A stretch of 64,000 nucleotides of DNA from Chlorokybus atmophyticus. Taxonomy: Eukaryota > Streptophyta > Chlorokybophyceae > Chlorokybales > Chlorokybaceae. Positions 10,031 through 21,613 of this stretch are shown here, piece by piece; position 1 is the stretch's first letter; each line of letters opens with the position of its first letter. Below the pieces are notes generated by a model that worked only from the letters and a program-made list of their open reading frames with translations, made no database searches and was not told where the DNA came from. The DNA is taken from positions 509,221 through 573,220 of the forward strand of contig RHPI01000773.1 of assembly GCA_009103225.1 (NCBI GenBank), read 5' to 3'. The translations under genes were made by a program, and so were the position numbers.

Positions 10031-12700
10031 GAGGTCTTCAGCAGCAACCATGGCGATCAATGTGCGGAAGGTTGTATGCTTACTTGCAGGTGCAAACACT
10101 TCATTGAAATCCACACCTTCTTGTTGTAAAAATCCCTTTGCCACCAACCTTGCCTTGTAGCGCTCGATGTTGCCTTGACCATCACGCTTCACCTTGAACA
10201 CCCACTTGACCGGAATGGGCTTCACACCTTGCGGGGGCTTCTCCAACACCCATGTGTTGTTGGCATGGAGTGATGCAATCTCATCATCCATAGCTCGCTG
10301 CCATTGTTCTGCATCTGGTGCTCGCAATGCCTCCTCGTAGGTGCTTGGTTCTTCACTCTCGTCATTGTGCACACTAACGATGTGTGCCTTGTAGAAGTCA
10401 GGTGCTTGTCTTTCCCTCACTGGGTAGCGTCGAGCTTGCTCCTGCTGCTTCTGCTTCTCGCCTGCTACAGATGAGCCCTGCTCTTTATTGATGACTGATG
10501 CCTCGCCTTCAACCTCTTCTCTGCTTGAAAGCTCTTCAGGTTGTGCTTTGTCATCTTCATCTTGAGGGTAGAAACCTTCTTCAGCTTCAACTTGTGATGA
10601 GCCTTCGTGGAACACGACTTCTCTGCTCACCACAATCTTGCGCGTGTCCTCCAGTAGGACCTTGTACGCCTTTGAGCCTGGTTCGTAGCCAACGAAGATG
10701 CCCTTCTTGCTGACCGGCTCCAACTTGTGTCGCAATTGACTTGGCACAAGTGCATATGCCACACATCCGAATACATGCATACCACTCACATCTGGCGCTT
10801 CACCGTAAAAGAGCTCCCACGGAGTCTTTTGCTCAGAGCTTATCGGTGAACGGTTGCGGATGTAGTTGGCAGTGAGAACGGCCTCTTTCCACAGACTGTC
10901 CTCCAACTTGGTGTCATTAAGCATGGCTCGAACACGCTCCAACAACGTTCGGTTGAGACGTTCAGCTGCTCCATTCTGCTGCGGAGTGTATGGTGCTGTT
11001 ATCTCATGCCGTATGCCTTTGCTGGCGAATAACTCTTTGAGCTGGGCGTTGATGTACTTCCCTCCTCGATCACTTCTCATTGCTTTCATCTTCTTGCCCG
11101 ATTGAATCTCAAGCAATGCAATGACTGTGTGCACAGCTCCAGCGACTTCTGACTTTTGAATCAAAGGGAAGACGATAGAAAGCTTGCTGTAGTCGTCGAG
11201 GAAAGTCGCGAAGTACCTTACCCCTCCTTTCGCCACAATGCGCATAGGCCCGCACACGTCCATGTGCACAAGCTCGCAAGGATGCGTGCTACTTGAAGTA
11301 GATGATGGGAACGGCATGCGATGCTGTTTGGCCAACACACAGGGTTCACAGAGCGTAGTTGAAGACGCTTGAAAATCTTCCTTGCTCACAGTGATGCCCT
11401 TTACCATGTCTTCAGCGACCAGGCGTGTGAGGTTGCTGTAGCCCAAATGCCCGAACCTCCGATGCCAAAGCTCAGCTGTCTCCCTTTCCTTCACCATCAT
11501 GGCCTTGTTGCCATGAGTCTGCTCCACAATATAGAGCCCTCCTCGTTGGGTGCCGACCATGTACTCGACCCCATCCATGCGTACGGAGCAGCGTCCCTCC
11601 CGGATCACTATCTCAGCTCTCGCGTGTTCAGCAACTCTCACCGAAAACAAGCTTGCAGCAGCTCCGGGTACATGCAACACTTCACGCAACACCACCTCTC
11701 TCTCACCATCACCAACCTTGCATTGAAGTCTTACTTCACCAACTCCTATTGCTTCCAGCTCGTGACCACTAAAGCCTTCCACCTTCCTTGTGGTTGACAG
11801 CTTCCTGTAGTTCTCCATCACCTCCTTGTGCGGTGTGAGATGCTGGTCACAGCCTGAGTCAATTGCCCATGAAGTTGTGTTAAACTTCCTTGAGGCAGTA
11901 AATGCAACGCCCTTCTCTTTGCGTTGAGCGTTGCTACTAGTGCCTGCTTCAGATTGCTCCCGTTGGCGCTTGCGACAATCCTTTGAGATATGTCCTTTAC
12001 TACCACAATAGTGGCATGTGAGATTCTTGAACTTTGAGTTGCTGCCTTTCGCCTTGTTCTTGTCTTCATAGTTGCTTAATTTCTTGTATTTGTCTCGTGT
12101 ATAGAAGGCCACAGAGTCCGCTTGCTCTTCCTTCTTTGAGACGCGTTGCTCCACAGTGAGCAACTTGGGTAGCACATCATCTAGGGTTAGCTCCGATGAC
12201 GATGTCTTGAGCAGAGTAGCAACAACTTCGTACTCTAATGGCAGTCCTGCAATAATCGCCAATACGACCTCCGTCTCTTCCATCTTGTGGCCGACGTTGA
12301 TGAGGTCCGCCCACAGCTCTCTCGCACGTGCAACATACTTTGTGACCGGCTCTGCCGTCTCTTTATGAAGCGCGCTTAGCTGCTTGCGTAATTGTATCTT
12401 TCTGGCGTTGTTCTTGGCTTGAAATACGGCTGCAAGCTTCTCCCAAGCCTGTCTTCCATCTTCACATGCTGTGAGCATGGGAAAGTGATGTGGCTTGCAG
12501 TTAAGCACCATCAATGAATGTGCTTCAACTGAGTGTTCAAGCCAGATGCTTTCTTCTCCTGCTCTTGGTGCAGATGCCTTCGGGTCAACATACTTCTACA
12601 TCTTCTTGTGGATAAGTAGTGCCTTCATCTCTACGCACCAAGTGCGGTAGTTGTTTGTGTCCAGCTTTGCGATCAGCCCTTTATCGTAGCTTACCTCCAT
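10031..12700 (-). pseudogene. Copia Gag-Pol, 5' part (Gag, protease, integrase, RT N-terminus)
   Basis: Starts at the ATG 12698-12700. An in-frame TAG at 12596-12598 falls where copia Gag often has Trp (KKM-stop-KYV). After it, about 850 codons stay open. Domains in order: Gag with zinc knuckle CHYCGSKGHISKDC, protease WAIDSGCDQH (DSG active site), integrase zinc site HRRFGHLG..CEPC, and catalytic core MDVCGPM, RSDRGGKY and PQQNGAAERLNR. The reverse transcriptase N-terminus follows (KWVFKVKRDGQG, RLVAKGFLQQEGVDF) and is cut after AAEDL. Beyond 10031 the open frame continues into unrelated sequence. The copy is inactive because it is split and has one stop. Confidence 0.95.
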
Positions 12701-13010
12701 CTTTGGCGCGCCTGCTTTCTTCTTGCAGTTAGCACTTGAGACTTGCTTTAATAATCTTCACGTGTTGTGACTTGAGTGACTTTGTTGACTTCAGTAACTT
12801 TAATCTACACTTCACTCTTGAGTGACTTCAATGACTTCGGTCTTGAATGACTTCGGTCTTCATTTCACTCTTCAGCGCCTTCAATTTTGAGTGACTTCGG
12901 TCTTCTCTTCACTCTTCAGTCTCGAGTAACTTCGATTTTCACTTCAATTCACTTTGTCACTTTTCTTCACTTCGCTTTCTTTCTCTTTCTCACACTCTTC
13001 ACGCGTAGTG

Positions 13011-13023
13011 TGGGCCCATAACC
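13011..13023 (-). other. Copia primer-binding site, half-tRNA type
   Basis: Immediately after the 5' LTR the minus strand reads GGTTATGGGCCCA. This is complementary to the anticodon stem-loop region of initiator tRNA-Met (TGGGCCCATAACC), not to a tRNA 3' end. Priming from a cleaved half-tRNA is established for Drosophila copia and reported for a few relatives, including Volvox Osser. Confidence 0.7.
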
Positions 13024-13425
13024 TGTTGAGAAGCAAGCATGCAAGTGAAGAGGGCAAGCAATGACACACAGGAGAAGGCAACACACTTCCCGGTTTATTA
13101 CCAACAGACCGCGGGGTTATATACCCGCCAGTCAGTACACAGTTTGTACACACTGCTGGTCTACATGCAACAGCGTCCGATACACTGAACCATATCCTAC
13201 GCTGTAAGATGTGCCACGTAGCTAACTTAATAAGCTTTGTGACATGCTATGCCACGTCCTATAAGACTGAGTATCCTAGGAGATATGACGATTCTCCTAG
13301 GACCCTTCTCTGCAGTCCGCGCCAGGACCTTCATGTCCGGAGTCTTCGAGATCCTCCCATCGAGGTCCCTTCTCTTCTCTCTTGTATGCAAGGCAGGCTG
13401 ACCAGATGTAGGAATATCTTCAACA
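13024..13425 (-). repeat. Copia 5' LTR, 402 bp
   Basis: Reads TGTTGAAGAT..TTCTCAACA on the minus strand. It matches the LTR at 29543-29944 over the full 402 bp with about 17 differences by eye, so the insertion is not very recent. It contains the TATA-like gtatataacc and an AATAAA polyadenylation signal near its 3' end. Confidence 0.95.
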
Positions 13426-15800
13426 GTAAGTAATGCTCATGGTCGGAGCAGGTATGGCTCGCGCGGTTGTATAGCAATCCACATGCCGCCAATGGCTTCA
13501 ATCTCCAGTACAGTGGTGACGAGCACAGCTTTGGCCATCCTTCCACGGGCGATTGGTGGAAGGATGTGGAGGTGGATTTGAGGAGAGAGGTGGGGGAAGC
13601 GTCCTACTTAGTGCCTGCGATTCTGGTTAGTGACAAGACCATGCTGGACAGCGCGGGCAAGCGCTCTGGCTACCCTCTGATGGCATCGCTTGCCAACTAC
13701 AGCTGGGACATGTATGCTAGCAACATGGGGGTTATTATGATAGCGCTTCTGCCGATTAATTCACGCAGTGGCCGGGCATCCCACCTGGGCGCAGGGCAAG
13801 GAATCGTTCTCCATTCGAAAACGTGAGATTTTTTATGACGCTTTGAATGTAGTGTTAGGGGATGTGAAGCGGGCGAGTTGGGAAGGTCTGCAGCTCATCG
13901 ACCCGGATGGCATCGAGCATCGTGTGTTTCTCGCGGTTGCCAACTACATCAGCGATTTGGAGGTAGTGGGCATGCATGGTTGTAACCGGATGCAGCCTGC
14001 CAGCAAACAGTGCATGGAGGATGTTGTCAGTAGAACTTTTGAGTTTGTCGTGTTGTAAGAGACTGCCACACTCGCACGCACTGTGTCGGGCAACCAAACA
14101 CGACACCCTTGCAATGTTTGTCTCGTCACCAATCCAGATTTGTTGGAGATAGATGAGGACCGGGAATTGAGAACCGAGGCCTTCTACACACCAGCAATAC
14201 GTCAGCTGCGGGCGGATCTGCATAGCGGTGTTAGAAATGCACGCCAGACAGCCAAGGCTTTCAAAGAGCAGCACTCCATGCATGTCGAGGAGGTAATGGT
14301 CAAATTATCGGCATTCGTGAGGATGAATGGCTTTCCGTGAAACCAGGCAAATGTGGTTTGGCAACAGAATGCACTGTGGGGTTGGCGACAGTCGCAGGTT
14401 CCGGGAGCTGACTGCTCCTCTCGTCTTGCCCCTGACGCAATGTATGTGCTGGGAGGCATCATTGACCACCTGCTTGCTGCTATGTACGACGCCGCGAAAG
14501 AACAAATGCGTCCATCCACGAGATAGATTCTGCAGGCCAGGCACGTCTTTGGTGTTGCTTTTGTGTTGAACACAAAAGCCAACGACACGTGCTCACAGGC
14601 AGATGTGCACAGGCTGAATGCATGCAAGGCAACTCTGCGGGTTTCGCACTTCAAGGCACCCACAAGCACAGTACATTTCTTCCTGTCCGACCACTCCTTT
14701 CAGGTGGTGGAGAAAGTGGCGGTGCTGCAGCTGCTGCCGATCCTCGCAGACGGTTTGCTGCTCGACAATGAATGCAACAATTTCTTCACCATTGCTGCCG
14801 CATGGCTCGCCCAGTGGAACAAGAAGTTGCTCAAGGCGCATAAACACACAAGAGAGACCCTGACCACAGCCGACAACAAGCTGGCTGCCTTTAAAGCTGC
14901 AGTGTTGCATCCGCTACTGTCGTCATATTCTGCACAGAAGTCAGGTTGGAAGATCGAGAAGATGCATCAGCTCACTCATTTTGGGCCAGCAATTGTCAGC
15001 TGCGGACACACGGATTGGTTCAGCGCCAACCGCATGGAGCTGTGCCGAGACGCACGCCCGAAATATCGAATGGTGGGCGCGTGGTGGCAACAAGCAGGAC
15101 TACCAGGCACGTATCTTGAAGGCATGGAGCTGTGCGGAATATGTGAGAGAGGATGGCATGATCGTGAATCCCGAGATGCGCTCGATCATGGCGCAGGCGC
15201 GGCAGCAGTGCTGTAATGTTATGGAGAAGGCGGACAAGTTGCTACGGATGGATGTGTTGACAAGGAGGGAGTCCAGCCCGTATTGGAGCGGATTTGCGCG
15301 TAGCCGCCAAGTCGCCTTGAAGACTCCATTCGCCGACAAGCTGCCTGCCACCCTGGACAGCTGATTGAGGAGGGATCAACTGGAGTTGGCCGACGGGTGG
15401 CATGCTGTTTGCGTGGTGAACGGAGGCGCAGCGGTGTACATGACATCAGGAGTCAGCATGGCGCGCGCAACTGGGATGTTCTATGGGCGGCCTTGGTTCT
15501 CTATACTTGAGTTGGAAGGTGATGAGGACGGTGTGCACGTGACGTGGTGGGCTCAGGCACTCCTTTTTTTGCGCGTGGTGGTGTGGGGTGGTAGCGGCGA
15601 GCGTGTGGAAGGAGGTCATGTTTGTCCGCTTGTACACTAAGTTAGATGTGACGAGCGACACAAAGTGCATCGCTCTGGAATGGGAAAAGCGTCGAGGCGG
15701 TCCACATCTCGATGTCGTGACTCTGGAGCAAGTAAAAGGCATTGTCCAGCTGCTCCCCATGTTTGACATAGACAGCGCCCGTGTATAAGAGGGCAAGTCT
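13426..15800 (+). pseudogene. Plavaka/CACTA-like transposase, C-terminal two thirds
   Basis: Motifs match the Plavaka-type transposases known best from fungi. They are STGDWWKDVE, VPAILVSDKTML with the conserved SDKT, then YPLMASLANYS and ALLPI. A CxxC zinc pair follows (HPCNVCL), then GWKIEKMHQLTHFGP, NKQDYQARILKAW and the C-terminal VTLEQVKGIVQLLP. The frame shifts near 13800, near 15020 and again after 15364. Stops lie at 14056 (TAA), 14338 (TGA), 14524 (TAG) and 15786 (TAA). The N-terminal part lies at 29945-31334 minus, separated by the copia insertion and inversion. I consider the assignment likely but based on motif memory only. The copy is inactive. Confidence 0.72.
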
Positions 15801-16033
15801 TGGGTGAACGTTCAATGCACTTACACATGACACATGTACTTGTCTCACTACTCTGAGTTTGGAGCATATCAGTCAGTTAGGCATTGCTAATCGGATGCTA
15901 AGACTTTTGCATGTGGACGTGTACAATACCGGGCAGCTGTCACTGCACAACTGTCACCACAATCAAATGTGCCATGCAACATTCAACAATCAGTCCGCCG
16001 TGTGGCATTAAGCATCAGTACAGTGCACCACAC
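15801..16033. other. Convergent intergenic space
   Basis: Separates the ends of the transposase (plus) and the methyltransferase (minus). No feature recognised. Confidence 0.5.
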
Positions 16034-17245
16034 TCAAGCCTTATAGTTCCATGACACAGGAGGGTAGTCACAGCGCATATCCATTGTTTCAAGCATGAGA
16101 CGCCCTATGTACTCCGCCATTGCGAGAGGAAATGCATTCGCTATGGAAACGGCCGAGGTCATCCATGGCACTCCCAGCGCTGTTTGCCACGCAGCAATGC
16201 CGCCTCTGGTGCTTGAAAGGCCATAGACCGGGTACATCTGCTGTGGCGCATTTGATGTCACGATTGTCTTCTTCGCGCTAGCGGACAGGTGCGGCGATAG
16301 CAGTTCAACTGCCTTGCCCGCGTGCGAGCAGCGTGCTGGTGGGGTAGCTACCACTGGCTGTGTCTCAAACAGACGGTGTCGGAAAGTTGATAGGCTAAAC
16401 ATTGTGCCACAAAGGGACAGATTGGGTCTGAATGAGGAAGTTGCTTCTGGCACATTCTCAATCACAAAGTTGACCTGGCTTGCAAGCAGCAGACGTCGAA
16501 CGAGCGGTATCATATCCTGGTGTCTCCAGGATGTGCCATGTGCCGCCCGTTAAGGTGCTGGGATAGCACCTGAATAGGCCTGGCATGGTGGACTGGCCCA
16601 GATGAGCTCATACTCGCTCAGCTCTCCTGCACTCAGGGTGCATACATCGCTGTGTATGAAGGGCAGCGGGTACTCAGAGGAGGGACTTATGTTCATCTCG
16701 GTCACGTCAAAGCCTGCGTGGTATAGACTGACACTAGCACCGCCATCGCCGCAGAGTAGGTCGAGTGCCCTTGGTCGCGTGTGCGTCCAAGCTTAATGTC
16801 GTGGCGTGTATGTGGTCAAGGCTGGCCGTGGTGCTGGCCAAGAACTAACAATGATGCCGTCCGGGCTTACTTTGCGACTGACATTCTCCCCTCCAGCGCG
16901 CAGAACATGGCGTGCCCCGTCAACTGATGTGTACGCAAATACGTTGTGCCCTTTGAAGTTGATGGTTTGTGGTCGATCACCGTCATCAAATACTATACGG
17001 TGCTGCCCTGCAAAGACATTTTTCATTGCACCATGCATATATGATGCGTCCTCAATCTCGCACGCCATGAAGCGATGCTGACCTGACGCTTGCTTGAATG
17101 ATTTCACAACGCCCGCATAGCATTCCCCATCCAGCGGCCAATGCACCGTGACACTCACACCGATCAGCTGCTCGCATCCCAACTTAATTGCGTTCCGCAG
17201 CCGATGCAGTGCGCTGTCGAACGGTCGATGGTTTGCCTCCTCCAC
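16034..17245 (-). pseudogene. Tudor-like domain plus C5-cytosine DNA methyltransferase
   Basis: One minus-strand reading frame holds two domains. The first (17245 to 16796) has a Tudor/PWWP-like pattern: VTVHWPLDGECYAGVVKSF, then HRIVFDDGD. The second (16795 to 16034) is a C5-methyltransferase. It has motif I LDLLCGDGGASVSLYHAG, motif IV WASPPCQAYSG with the catalytic Cys, motif VI VIENVPEA, a motif VIII region TFRHRLFET, and motif X ANAFPLAMAEYIG. The catalytic-core spacing is that of phage-type Dcm enzymes. Two in-frame TAA codons (16793-16795 and 16550-16552) interrupt it; it ends in TGA at 16034. It converges on the transposase with 230 bp between. The element may use it to set or copy CpG methylation. 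The target recognition region is short. Confidence 0.85.
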
Positions 17246-17249
17246 AGCG

Positions 17250-17749
17250 GCCAGGGGATGGAACTGCCCACGCCGTGGAAGACTGCTCTGAATGCGACAA
17301 CAGCTTCAACATGCATAAAATAAGCATACGCCCAACATAACATGCAGTGATACGTCGCGGTCCACTCTGCCGAATTACCTCCACAGCATCCACCACCTGC
17401 CCACTAACCACATGTCCCGGTGTTGTCCATGTGAAGAAGCGCATGGGTTCCCCTCGCCACTCGAAGCATGAGCGCGAGCACGATTCGCACACGCACTGCA
17501 CGCAATGGAAAAACTCGGGTTGCATGGCACTTAGCCCAGGTGGCAGCCAAACACGTCGACATTGTGTGTGGTGTGATGCCAACAAGCAGCACTAAAACTG
17601 TGGCACACTGTCTGCACTCGCTGACATTCGGTCAAGTGTGCTCGCATTTGCTGCCTACGGCAATTGGCACATATGTACGCATTGCATTGTGGGCACACCA
17701 AGCATGGTCTCCTAGGTGAGGGGGATTCAACTGCTGCCACCGACATCAT
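17250..17749 (-). pseudogene. Cysteine-rich zinc-cluster segment upstream of the Tudor-methyltransferase
   Basis: Two minus-strand frames carry closely spaced cysteines: CLVCPQCNAYICANCRR, then HLTEC (17749-17600), and FFHCVQCVCESC (about 17520-17480). They look like one or two zinc-binding modules broken by a frameshift or intron near 17540. Position and strand suggest the N-terminus of the methyltransferase protein or a partner gene. Family not recognised. Confidence 0.45.
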
Positions 17750-17859
17750 GCAAAATAGGAATCGGCACGGCTGCCCACAAATTGAGCGAGACTTTAGCGT
17801 ATGGGCATCAATCTAAGGTTGCCAGCTTACGAACCCTAAATGGGTCAAACTTCAAATGA

Positions 17860-17985
17860 AGCACGACTGTACCATGGACGCTATTGCAAACCCATGCATG
17901 GTACTACATCAACATGAATGGTACTTCATCTGTTAATGGTACTACACTACAAGGATACTCGCATACTACCATGATTGTACAGTAA
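17860..17985. repeat. Cluster of ATGGTAC repeats
   Basis: At least four copies of atggtac (two as gcatggtactac and aatggtacttc) and one ctaccatg lie within 125 bp. They sit between the methyltransferase and RING genes, where a shared promoter would be. The words match the clusters near 8.7 kb and 30.9 kb. Confidence 0.55.
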
Positions 17986-18232
17986 TACTGTGCTGTCATG
18001 CCATGGAACCCAGAGCGCTGTCCGAATTTATTGCTGTCAACCACGCTCTAAACCAACGAGGTATGCAAGCCATGCACTGACTCATGCGCCGGGCAGTCAT
18101 CATACACACGTACAGCCAATGCTTCTGACAACAGCAGATCTCTGGTGCACCATGCACCTTGCTGCAACCATACATGTACCTACATGGTTCACAGGAAGCC
18201 AACACAATACTACAATACATGCACAATTGGCA

Positions 18233-18761
18233 TCAAGGCGGGGTCCAAATCACCGCCGACACGTTGGCGTCTTGCATCAGGCGTGGCGACCAAAACGGGT
18301 GAGGTTGCTTGCAGAAGGGACACGCTTGTAGATTCTTTGATTTATTTGCCACAGTCTTCTGATGTGCTATGATGCAGACATGGCACATCGCTTTCTTGCA
18401 ACAGGGCGTCTCCCCATCCGCTCGGGGGGGAGGCTCTTCAATGCAACAAATCAGCACACATGGTGCACGCGGGTGTGCAAGCTGCCTCCGCCACCAAACT
18501 CTGTTATCGCGTTACAGGCGTAGCGACTCCCATCTCAATGGCGCAGCATAACGCTCCATTGCCTGCTTGATCAACTGTTGCCCATCTGCCGCCATACACC
18601 ACCTGCTAGTCTTGATGGTCTCGTCCAGCATGCGTTTATCCAGGCCCTCGACATGGCTGTCGTCACTCGTGTACTCCCCCGCATTGTCATTTTCTTCGAG
18701 CTTCCACAGAACCAGCTCGACGTGCCGTATGACATACCGCCACTGCCAGTTAAAGCATGCC
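18233..18761 (-). pseudogene. RING-type zinc finger gene, 3' part (interrupted by the LINE)
   Basis: The frame enters from the LINE insertion site at 18761 and stays open to TGA at 18233-18235, except for one TAA at 18512-18514. The C-terminal 60 residues form a RING-like finger: CVLICC, PCCKKAMCHVC, H, then CPFCKQ. This is the pattern of E3 ubiquitin ligases, although the first Cys pair spacing is unusual. Removing the LINE and one copy of its TSD joins this frame exactly to the minus-strand frame at 26098-26340. Upstream sequence is helical and Trp-rich. The domain suggests ubiquitin ligation; partner and target are unknown. Confidence 0.65.
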
Positions 18762-18926
18762 GAGGGCGGTTACAGGAAGCGAACTAGGATCGGCGGCGGC
18801 GGCGGCGGAGTAGCTTGGGAGGGGGGGGGGGGNGGGGGTGGTTGGGGCTGCGGTCCTACCCCTGACCTGGCCACCTCGCCGCCCTTTGTAGCAAACCTAT
18901 TTTTGGGTTGGTCAACCCTGGTCAAC

Positions 18927-21613
18927 ATGGCTGAGGAGATAGACAGCGCGGAGGCCATGCTTGCTGCGCTTGCCTCCCCTCTACCGGCTCAGCCTTCCCC
19001 TCCCCCCCTTCAAGGGGAGGGGCTGCCCCAGGCCACCGCCTCGCTTGAGGTGGCCGGAGGCGCCTAGAGCGCAGGAGACCCACGGCGCCCTGCTGGCCGT
19101 CCTGCCCCGGGCTTGTCTACCACGCTTTCCGGGGCTTCGCAAGAGGCCCCTCCTCCCACAGCTGAGTGCCTAGCTACAGTTGTGTCGGGTTGCCCTGGCT
19201 CTTTGCTAGTCACCCCTTCTCTGGAGGGGCCTGCTGAATGCTTAGAGATCACGGTAGCTTCCCCACTGTTTGAGGACTGGTTGTGCGTGCTCCGCTCGCG
19301 CGCACTCGTCTTTACTTTTCCTTTCGCCGCATCACTCACATCAGCTACAAGTGTGCGGCTTGCTTGGTTGCAAGCGGTGTGCTCGGAGGGGCAGCCGGCT
19401 AGCTTGTTGTCCTCGGTGCATCCAATTGCCGGAACCGGGGATGTGCAATGCGTGTTCACATCCGTGGCAGGTGCGGAGCACGTCCTTTCCCTTGCCAAGC
19501 GCAACCTTCTTCCTCCGTGCAGCCACAAGACTGTTCGTGTGCATCGGTGGGAGGAGGCCTCGCCTTCCCGCTTCTGGATCTCCTTCCTGGGCATGAGGCC
19601 GGAGCTTCTCCCCTTCATCCGGGCAGCCGTGCAGCAGCTAGGGGTGCTGGGCGAGGCTCTCCCGAACGCTCAGACAGGAGAGGTTCCGCTCTTCGAAACT
19701 TCGAGCACACGCTACTGCTTCCTTCCACGCCAAGAGGCGGTAATTCCCAAGAAGCTTGCATTCCGCGTGAAGCAAGCGGACAGCTGGCTCACATACACGG
19801 TGGACGTGGTGACATCTGCCACTCCTCCCACCTGCTTCTTGTGCAAGCAGCCTGGCCATGTTCGTGCACGCTGCCCTCGCGCGCGCGCAGCTGGACAAGC
19901 TGCTCCGACTGCCCCGTCAGTTCTTCCCGCAGCAGCAGCCCCTCCCCCCTCCCACTGTTGCCACACATGCAGCGGAGAGGCGAGAGGACACCAGGCACTC
20001 TGCATCCGAGCGCACGACGAACCAGCCAGCTCCCCGTCCGCGTCTGCCTGCGCAGCGGGAGGTATCAGAGGCCATGCTCGTGGCGCCCGCGGAGGAGGAG
20101 AAGGAGGGCTGGCAGCAGGTGCAACGCAAGGGCAAGCGCCAAGTTGCCTCGTCGTCTGCCCCTTCCTCCTCCCCGCCTGCAGCTGGTGCGCAGCCTTCCG
20201 TTGCGGACTGGCTCCTCCCCGCATTGCAGGGGGACAGCCCGTCCCGTCAATGGTGTGACATGGTGGAGGAAGAACAACAGCTGGCGGAGCCTGAGGCCCG
20301 TCCCCAGGACCCCCCCGCACCTGTTCTCTCCGAGGTGCTCTCTCCACTGCTCCATTCTCTCGAGGTGGATGTGGGGGAGGGCGTCTTCGACACAGTGTAC
20401 GTGGTGCCGGTGGTTGGGAGCCATCTCCACGCGCGCGGGTACGCCGAAGGCAAGGCCAAAGTGCTGCTCTCGGATGTGGGGCAAAGCTCGGGTATGCGGG
20501 TGGAGAAGCTCCCTCCCCCTCCCGCTGCCTCTCCCCCCACCGAGTCATGGTTCTATGCACAGCTGAGGGAGACACTCCTCTCCATCAGCTACCCGCTGAA
20601 CACGACAACGGAGGAGTTGGCGTTGTCGGCCGCGCTCTCCAACATTGTCGCTGTCCGGGGCAAGGGCACACGACGGGTCAAGCTCTACCTGCTGATTGTT
20701 GTCCCGGAGGATGGCTCCCACACTCAGCCCCTCGGCCTCGAGCAACGTTGGGCTTCCATTGCATTGGAGTGGGAGGAGGGCCTGCGCACGAGCGCAGCGG
20801 GGCGCATGGCGACGCTGGGGTTCATGCTCCTTGCGGCCTTCCAGGCCTGGCAGTCAGCTCAGCAGCAGCCCACTTCCCCGCTGCTGATGGATCCCTCCTC
20901 TTCCTCGGCCGGCACGCTTCCGAGGCTGTCCGTGGTGAAGAGGTTATTCTCTCCACCCAAGCCGATGTTGCACGCAGCAGCAGACGCTCCGCCCAGTCCG
21001 GTGCACTTGCAGCCTGCGCTGCGCACTCGCTTTCGCTCCCCGGAGAAGGCGCCACCCCCTCGCGCGGTGCGTGCCATCATGGCTGTGCTGCGCTGCCACG
21101 AGGGGGAATGGTGGTTGGGCTTGGGTAGATGCCCGCAGATGTCTCTCGTGCCCTTCGTCTTTGGCTGGCTCGGAGGAGACAGCCTCGGAACCGCAGCTGC
21201 GCACCTTGGCAGCGGGAGCGCTTCAACTGCCCCTGGATGTGCCATGGGAGGAGTGGGAAGCGGCCTCCAGCTCATTGTCGCTCCTCCTGCAGGACGAGGA
21301 GGTGCCGCAATGCAAGGTGTGGGTGGTCACCCTCCCGGACTCCTTCCACGCCACGGGGGAAGGGGACGTGGTGTGGGCCAATGTCCGCAAACTTCATGGC
21401 GTGGCGGGTGGGGTGGATGCATTGGTGGGCCCCATCGTGGCTTCCGCTCTTCGGTTGCTGCGGAGACAGGCCTCACAGCTGCTCCCCCTCCCCCGCAACG
21501 CGGATACCACGCTGATTGACGCCCTGCAGTGGGCAGCCGTGGACTCGGGCGACATCTCCCTCTCGGAGCTGCTCGGCCTTCCCCACGAGGACGACCTTCT
21601 TCTCTTACCATGA
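18927..21613 (+). pseudogene. LINE ORF1, zinc-knuckle RNA-binding protein
   Basis: Starts at ATG 18927. A TAG at 19065-19067 is followed by the same open frame. An RRM-like segment precedes a CCHC knuckle (CFLCKQPGHVRARC, about 19828). A frameshift in the C-rich run near 19940 moves coding to the next frame, where a basic/Gln-rich region (GWQQVQRKGKRQ) follows. A second shift near 21170 leads to a Trp/Leu-rich C-terminus. It ends in TGA at 21611-21613, overlapping the ORF2 start. It would coat LINE RNA as L1 ORF1p does. Length (about 890 codons) is much greater than mammalian ORF1p. Confidence 0.8.

Larger units (their letters stand above)
10031..13425 (-). mobile_element. Ty1/copia retrotransposon, 5' half (inverted)
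   Basis: In element order: LTR 13425-13024, primer site 13023-13011, Gag-protease-integrase and the first part of reverse transcriptase down to 10031, where homology stops abruptly. The missing 3' half is on the plus strand at 28292-29944. The 5 bases outside the LTR (13426-13430, gtaag) are the reverse complement of those outside the other LTR (29945-29949, cttac). Both halves therefore come from one insertion split by an inversion. Confidence 0.93.

Noticed and set aside
10022-10129. Continuation of the plus-strand ORF past 10021
   Set aside because: Beyond the gtaagt donor the sequence is the antisense of copia RT, so the extra codons are a shadow.
18833-18833. Ambiguous base in a long G run at the LINE 5' region
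   Set aside because: Most likely a sequencing limit in a homopolymer, not a biological feature. It does warn that nearby frameshifts in G/C runs could be errors.
21060-21330. NUDIX hydrolase-like segment in LINE ORF1
   Set aside because: The PFVFGWLGGD stretch followed after a frameshift by Glu/Arg-rich sequence hints at a NUDIX box, but the required G(x5)E(x7)REUxEExGU pattern is not met.
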